Of a stretch of 64,000 bases of DNA, positions 60,627 through 64,000 are shown piece by piece. Source of the DNA: Acetobacter peroxydans (lineage in GTDB: Bacteria; Pseudomonadota; Alphaproteobacteria; Acetobacterales; Acetobacteraceae); contig NZ_BJMV01000011.1 of the NCBI RefSeq assembly GCF_006539345.1, positions 38,594-102,593 of the forward strand, written 5' to 3'. The position numbers and the translations under genes are program-made. Under the pieces are notes generated by a model that had not been told where the DNA came from, ran no database searches, and worked only from the letters and a program-made list of their open reading frames with translations. The stretch's first letter is position 1, and every line of letters begins with the position of its first letter.

Positions 60627-60651
60627 AGTATCGCCCATTTGGTTGTGACGG
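60627..60651 (-). promoter_or_regulatory. Conserved-box promoter K (dotF-dotO operon)
   Basis: Minus strand: CCGTCACAAC, nine bases, then GATACT (60632-60627). Predicted start near 60620, with AAAGGAC before ATG 60598. Confidence 0.65.
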
Positions 60652-60654
60652 CGG

Positions 60655-61932
60655 TCAGGAGCGGTAGACGGGCTCATCGAAGATAATTCCGATGTCGTCG
60701 TTCTGTTTGAGGATGACGGTGGCCTGCTGGGGGGTGTTCTTCTGGATGAGCTGCCCGAGCTGCTGGCCCATGGTCCCGGCGGCCGCACCCATCTGCTCCC
60801 CGAGATTGAGATGCGTGAATGAGGACATGCCCGACCCGTTGCTGTAATTGGTCGTATTGGAGTTCATCATGGCGTTGCCCAGACCTTCCACGAAGGCGGC
60901 GGCGGCCGGCAGGATAATCCGTGTCGCCAGATGCTCCCTGACTTCGGAGGCGACGCCGGTCTCGGCCGTTTTGGGCGAGACGGCGTAGCCTGAGACCGGG
61001 ATGGGGTCGGCGTCCCCGATCATCAGCTTGTTGAACTTGATGACCAGCCGCTCGCTTTTCATCTCAAACGTACCGCTGATGCGTGCGCCCCTGAATGGCC
61101 CACTGTCGATCTGCGCCAGCACGATATTCCCCAGATCGCTGTTTACGGTGAGGACAGAGTGTCCATAGACGCCGCGACCGGCCGGGAGCAGGAGCGTGCC
61201 TTTAGACGAGCCGTTGACCTGCGCTGCGGGTTCAGCAGCGGCGCTGGCGGTGGTTGTCGTCGCCAGCGTGGGTCGGGTGAATGTGGCAGGTGTGGCAGCC
61301 TCCGTCTGAAAGCTGCTGCCGCCTGTCCCACCGCGACCGTGTTCTTCGCCAGGTTCTTCGAGAACGACCCGTGGCCCACTGGACCAGGCTTCAATCAGCT
61401 CCATCTGCGCGCGCTCGGACATCTGGCCCGGTTCAGCAGCCTTCTCAGGCCCCGCCGTGTTGAAATGGTCGTTCGGGGGGCGGGGCGTTGACGGTGTGAA
61501 AGACGCAGAGGGAGCGGCAGGAGGCGGTGCCGGGGGCGTTGTATGGGGAACAGGCGCAGGTGGCGGCGGTGCGGGCTTCCGGGTGGTGTCCGGGGTGTCG
61601 CCTATTTCTGCGACAACCCCTTGCGGATCAGGTAAATCCTGACCGGAAAGCGCACTGGTGTAGGATTTTCCTGCGTTGCGGGCGGCCTGTGACGCCTGTT
61701 CGTCGCGCTTGCGGGCCAGGTCATCCATGGCTTTTGAATGATTGGCCCCGCCAGCGGGGCTTTCCATGTCGGGGTGCGTGATCTGGGCGGACTGAGGGGC
61801 GTGGGGTGTCGCGCCAAAGAGAAAATATCCGCCCCCCACAATTACAAAGAGCCCCCCTGCAACCCACGGCGCCAGCCTGCGCGTGCTCTCGAACGAGGAC
61901 TTGAGGGCACTCCCCTGTGGTTCGTTACTCAT
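60655..61932 (-). CDS. dotG: DotG/IcmE/TraO channel protein
   Basis: A 425-aa VirB10-like protein with one membrane helix (about 21-40), a Pro-rich linker and a C-terminal beta domain (LLLPAGRGVYGHSVLTVNSD, GPFRGARISGTFE, TPQQATVILKQNDDIGIIFD). Size matches IncI TraO (about 430), lacking the long pentapeptide-repeat region of Legionella DotG. It spans the periplasm. ATGA overlap with dotH. Confidence 0.88.
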   Translation of the reverse strand: MSNEPQGSALKSSFESTRRLAPWVAGGLFVIVGGGYFLFGATPHAPQSAQITHPDMESPAGGANHSKAMDDLARKRDEQASQAARNAGKSYTSALSGQDLPDPQGVVAEIGDTPDTTRKPAPPPPAPVPHTTPPAPPPAAPSASFTPSTPRPPNDHFNTAGPEKAAEPGQMSERAQMELIEAWSSGPRVVLEEPGEEHGRGGTGGSSFQTEAATPATFTRPTLATTTTASAAAEPAAQVNGSSKGTLLLPAGRGVYGHSVLTVNSDLGNIVLAQIDSGPFRGARISGTFEMKSERLVIKFNKLMIGDADPIPVSGYAVSPKTAETGVASEVREHLATRIILPAAAAFVEGLGNAMMNSNTTNYSNGSGMSSFTHLNLGEQMGAAAGTMGQQLGQLIQKNTPQQATVILKQNDDIGIIFDEPVYRS

Positions 61933-62873
61933 GGCCCGTCCTCCTGTACGGAGACGGGAACGAGACGCTCGCCTATTGAAACCAAGAGCCGCGAAGAAAA
62001 CGGTGCGGCATACGCCGTCACGTCAAACTCGCTAACATGCGAAGTGGCCGCCGGTGAGGATAGTTCGAAGGTCGTGCGTATATACATGGTGTTTTTCAGT
62101 TTCCATGCGCGTAAACGATCTGCGCTTACGCCAGAGACCAGCAGAGGCACGGCCTCCATGGGCGGAATGCCATCGAGCAGGTTGTTCAGAACGGGATCAG
62201 ATGTGTCGGGAACGGCGCCTAGTGCCGAGGCCTGCTCTTTGGCGTTTGGACCTTTTCGGGTGATCCTGACGGTGAGATCGGCGTCATAGGCGCCGGTGCC
62301 CGCGATAATCATGAAACTGATGGGCTTTGGGGCGTCCTTGAGCGTGACCAGCAGCCCGCCACGCGGGTAACGGGACACTGGCGTGATCTGCAGGACATTG
62401 GAACCTGCCTGCGGGACACAGGCATTGATCCCAACCGCGCGAACGGTCGGCCTGTCGCTTTTGCCCTGATCGTCGCAGCTTGCTGCTTTATTGGTCGCCA
62501 GATCCCAGGCAATGGGCCATGGCTGGCCGGTCGCGTCCAGAAACGTAATGGCTGCCGGATAACCCTGTGCCAGGCGCACGATGGGGATCTGTGCGCCTGG
62601 CTCGAACGACACGTTCAGCGAGCGCGAGGCGGGGCTGGCGAGCATATGCGGGTCATCTTCCGCATCGAGCGCCTTCTGCCCGGTGTCGTAGCGGTCGTAA
62701 AGATCCTGGCGCACAGACGGCGGCGGGGGCAGCGTTCCAGCATAGATCGGATCGACATGGTCTTTGTCCCGATCGTCCGGCCCACCGTTCTGGCGCGACT
62801 GTGCGAGCCCCGATGCAGGCATACAGAGTATCATGCCCAGCATGAGCACGAGAGAAATCCTGTCCAACCGCAT
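61929..62873 (-). CDS. dotH: DotH/IcmK/TraN outer-membrane ring protein
   Basis: A 314-aa exported protein (signal peptide 1-25, ending GLAQS). Core motifs: RSLNVSFEPGAQIPIVRLAQ, GYPAAITFLDATGQPWPIAW and NVLQITPVSRYPRGGLLVTL, matching DotH/TraN. With DotC and DotD it makes the outer-membrane pore. Confidence 0.88.
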   Translation of the reverse strand: MRLDRISLVLMLGMILCMPASGLAQSRQNGGPDDRDKDHVDPIYAGTLPPPPSVRQDLYDRYDTGQKALDAEDDPHMLASPASRSLNVSFEPGAQIPIVRLAQGYPAAITFLDATGQPWPIAWDLATNKAASCDDQGKSDRPTVRAVGINACVPQAGSNVLQITPVSRYPRGGLLVTLKDAPKPISFMIIAGTGAYDADLTVRITRKGPNAKEQASALGAVPDTSDPVLNNLLDGIPPMEAVPLLVSGVSADRLRAWKLKNTMYIRTTFELSSPAATSHVSEFDVTAYAAPFSSRLLVSIGERLVPVSVQEDGP

Positions 62874-63511
62874 CAGGATGTTGCCTTGGGTGCGTTCAGC
62901 TGTGTGATGATCAGGCCATCGGGATGAAGAGGGTCATTGGTCCTTTGAATCGTAACTCTGACGGCGAGCACATCAGTTTTTTCACCTGCAGCGTTGGTCC
63001 ATTTCAGGTACATCGGAAAGGCGACATGCCACTCAAACACGCCCTTCCTGTTCAGCCCGGAGCTTTCGATACTGGCGGCCGTTTTGATGGCGGCGTTCAG
63101 CAGAACCTGTTTTGTGCGGATAAACTCGATATTGCCTGGCCCCTGAAAGGCCGCGGCCCAGCTGTTCCACGCTTCACCGGAGAAATAACCCGCGCAGCTG
63201 TCGAGATGTTTCCCATAATCCATATAATTGAACGTGTAGAGATTTGTCACTTTGTCCACGGCCCAGTTCATGACCTGAGAGTCCGTAAAATACGGCTCAT
63301 CAGTGACAATCAGTTCGCGCGGCCTGCCGAACGGGTCATGATAGATGTGCTGGGGCTTTGGTCTGTGTGTCACCTCGTAAAACAGGGCGAATGACGCCAC
63401 GAAGCTCTCACAGAGCGCAGCCAGCAGGGCAAGGCATACGTAACGGATGACCTGGCGTGCGAAGGCGGGGTCATTGAGCCGTCTGGTTACGGCGTCATAG
63501 GTATTGCGCAT
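62873..63511 (-). CDS. dotI: DotI/IcmL/TraM inner-membrane protein
   Basis: A 212-aa VirB8-like protein: short cytoplasmic N-terminus, one membrane helix (about 23-47), then a periplasmic NTF2-like domain (DSQVMNWAVDKVTNLYTFNY, GYFSGEAWNSWAAAFQ). DotI forms inner-membrane rings with DotJ; no separate DotJ is seen here, as in IncI plasmids. Stop overlaps the dotH start. Confidence 0.88.
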   Translation of the reverse strand: MRNTYDAVTRRLNDPAFARQVIRYVCLALLAALCESFVASFALFYEVTHRPKPQHIYHDPFGRPRELIVTDEPYFTDSQVMNWAVDKVTNLYTFNYMDYGKHLDSCAGYFSGEAWNSWAAAFQGPGNIEFIRTKQVLLNAAIKTAASIESSGLNRKGVFEWHVAFPMYLKWTNAAGEKTDVLAVRVTIQRTNDPLHPDGLIITQLNAPKATS

Positions 63512-63514
63512 GGC

Positions 63515-64000
63515 TCAGGCGAGGCAGTCGGTGTTGAGCGCATGTGACACATACTCACCGATACCCTCCAGAGTGCCGCTGCGCCGCGCCAGAAACAGTT
63601 TTCCAAGGAAACTGTAATGAATTTTTCGGGCCTCACGGGGCCGCACGAAAAATGGACGCCCTGTAATCCTGCAGATTTTGCGGATGAGCTGTCCGGCAAC
63701 GGTTTCGTTTACAGGAGCGTCCTGGGGGCTGCCCTGCGGGATGGTATGCTCAAGGGTAAGGCCCGCACGATCAGGCAATCCGACGCGCCGTGCGGCTTCT
63801 GAGACAGCGCTGCGCTTGAGTCCGAGCATCCGGGCGATGCAGGAAGCGGAAAACAGGCGTTTCCACAGGTCGGCGAGAAGATCGATCGCCGTGCCGTCCC
63901 AGATAATACGGCCGGAATTGGTGCGCTGGACGGCGGAAAAATAATCACAAAATGCGTGAGAGAGGCTTGAAGTTATCCCCAGATTGTGCGGGGGGGGGGG
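63515..64000 (-). CDS. GcrA-like HTH protein, N-terminus beyond window edge
   Basis: The minus-strand frame is open from 63515 to the window end. Its start is outside, or upstream of the in-frame ATG at 63829: reading further back gives IIWDGTAIDLLADLWKRLFS and ASCIARMLGLKRSAVSEAAR then RVGLP, which matches the GcrA pattern (W..xAIxxLxxLW..GxSASQIAxxLGxTRNAVxGKxHRLGLP). GcrA of Caulobacter is a sigma70-binding cofactor at methylated promoters. About 100 further residues have no known match. It lies 3 bases before dotI, so it would lead the dot operon. The frame runs into an 11-G tract at 63990-64000 whose length should be verified. Confidence 0.55.
   Translation of the reverse strand, partial: PPPPHNLGITSSLSHAFCDYFSAVQRTNSGRIIWDGTAIDLLADLWKRLFSASCIARMLGLKRSAVSEAARRVGLPDRAGLTLEHTIPQGSPQDAPVNETVAGQLIRKICRITGRPFFVRPREARKIHYSFLGKLFLARRSGTLEGIGEYVSHALNTDCLA

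Noticed and set aside
1..64000. CRISPR array
   Set aside because: No regularly spaced repeat-spacer pattern; the R and M repeats are few, far apart and structured differently.

Overview
The window looks like a stretch of a large conjugative plasmid (or integrated plasmid) from a high-GC alphaproteobacterium, most likely an acetic acid bacterium (Acetobacteraceae). This rests on protein style, GapR- and GcrA-type regulators, IS5-family remnants and gene content; no rRNA, tRNA or replication initiator is visible to prove it. About 70 genes are supported.

Layout. 1-27.2 kb is a plasmid backbone region: a WGR-domain fragment, a TOPRIM (DUF3991-type) protein, a UvrD/PcrA-like helicase, a 1364-aa putative defence protein between two 217-bp MITEs, an HD-GYP phosphodiesterase, a regulatory/establishment operon (winged-helix protein, DUF1173, HTH protein, GapR, ArdC), small unknown and membrane proteins, ssb, a degenerate ParA-like pair, an RHH/Doc toxin-antitoxin module and a MobF relaxase-helicase. 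27.2-35.8 kb is accessory cargo: DUF488, DUF2945, a LysR/AEC-transporter pair, an IS3-family (IS407-type) element, a fused ATPase-DUF4435 (PARIS-like) defence protein, PsiE and an SRAP (YedK/HMCES) protein. 35.8-64 kb, all on the minus strand, is an IncI-like type IVB (Dot/Icm) transfer system with a thin type IV pilus: DotL, IcmS-like, IcmT, DotB, DotM, DotC, DotD, PilT-like transglycosylase, PilV, M, S, R, Q, O, P, N, L, a VirB9-like lipoprotein, DotO, DotN, DotP, DotE, DotF, DotG, DotH, DotI and a GcrA-like HTH protein cut by the right edge. DotA/TraY and the prepilin peptidase were not found.

How it works together. The MobF relaxase would nick the plasmid at an oriT near 22.6-23.7 kb, DotL would couple it to the Dot/Icm channel, and the thin pilus would help mating. 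Genes on the left (ssb, ardC, TOPRIM, gapR) are almost all transcribed toward the presumed oriT, as expected for a leading region expressed first in the recipient.

Two system-level signals stand out. First, eleven operons, including every operon start visible in the transfer region left of 60.7 kb, are preceded by the same asymmetric box (GCGTCACAAC, with small variants) exactly 9 nt upstream of a -10-like hexamer (best form GATACT). At three sites the predicted transcript starts at or one base before the ATG. This reads as a plasmid-wide regulon with an unidentified recognition factor. Second, a family of structured repeats (a 53-nt three-way-junction-like core and 80-nt stem-loops with compensatory changes) precedes three leading-region genes and could be cis-regulatory RNA or single-stranded-DNA promoters.
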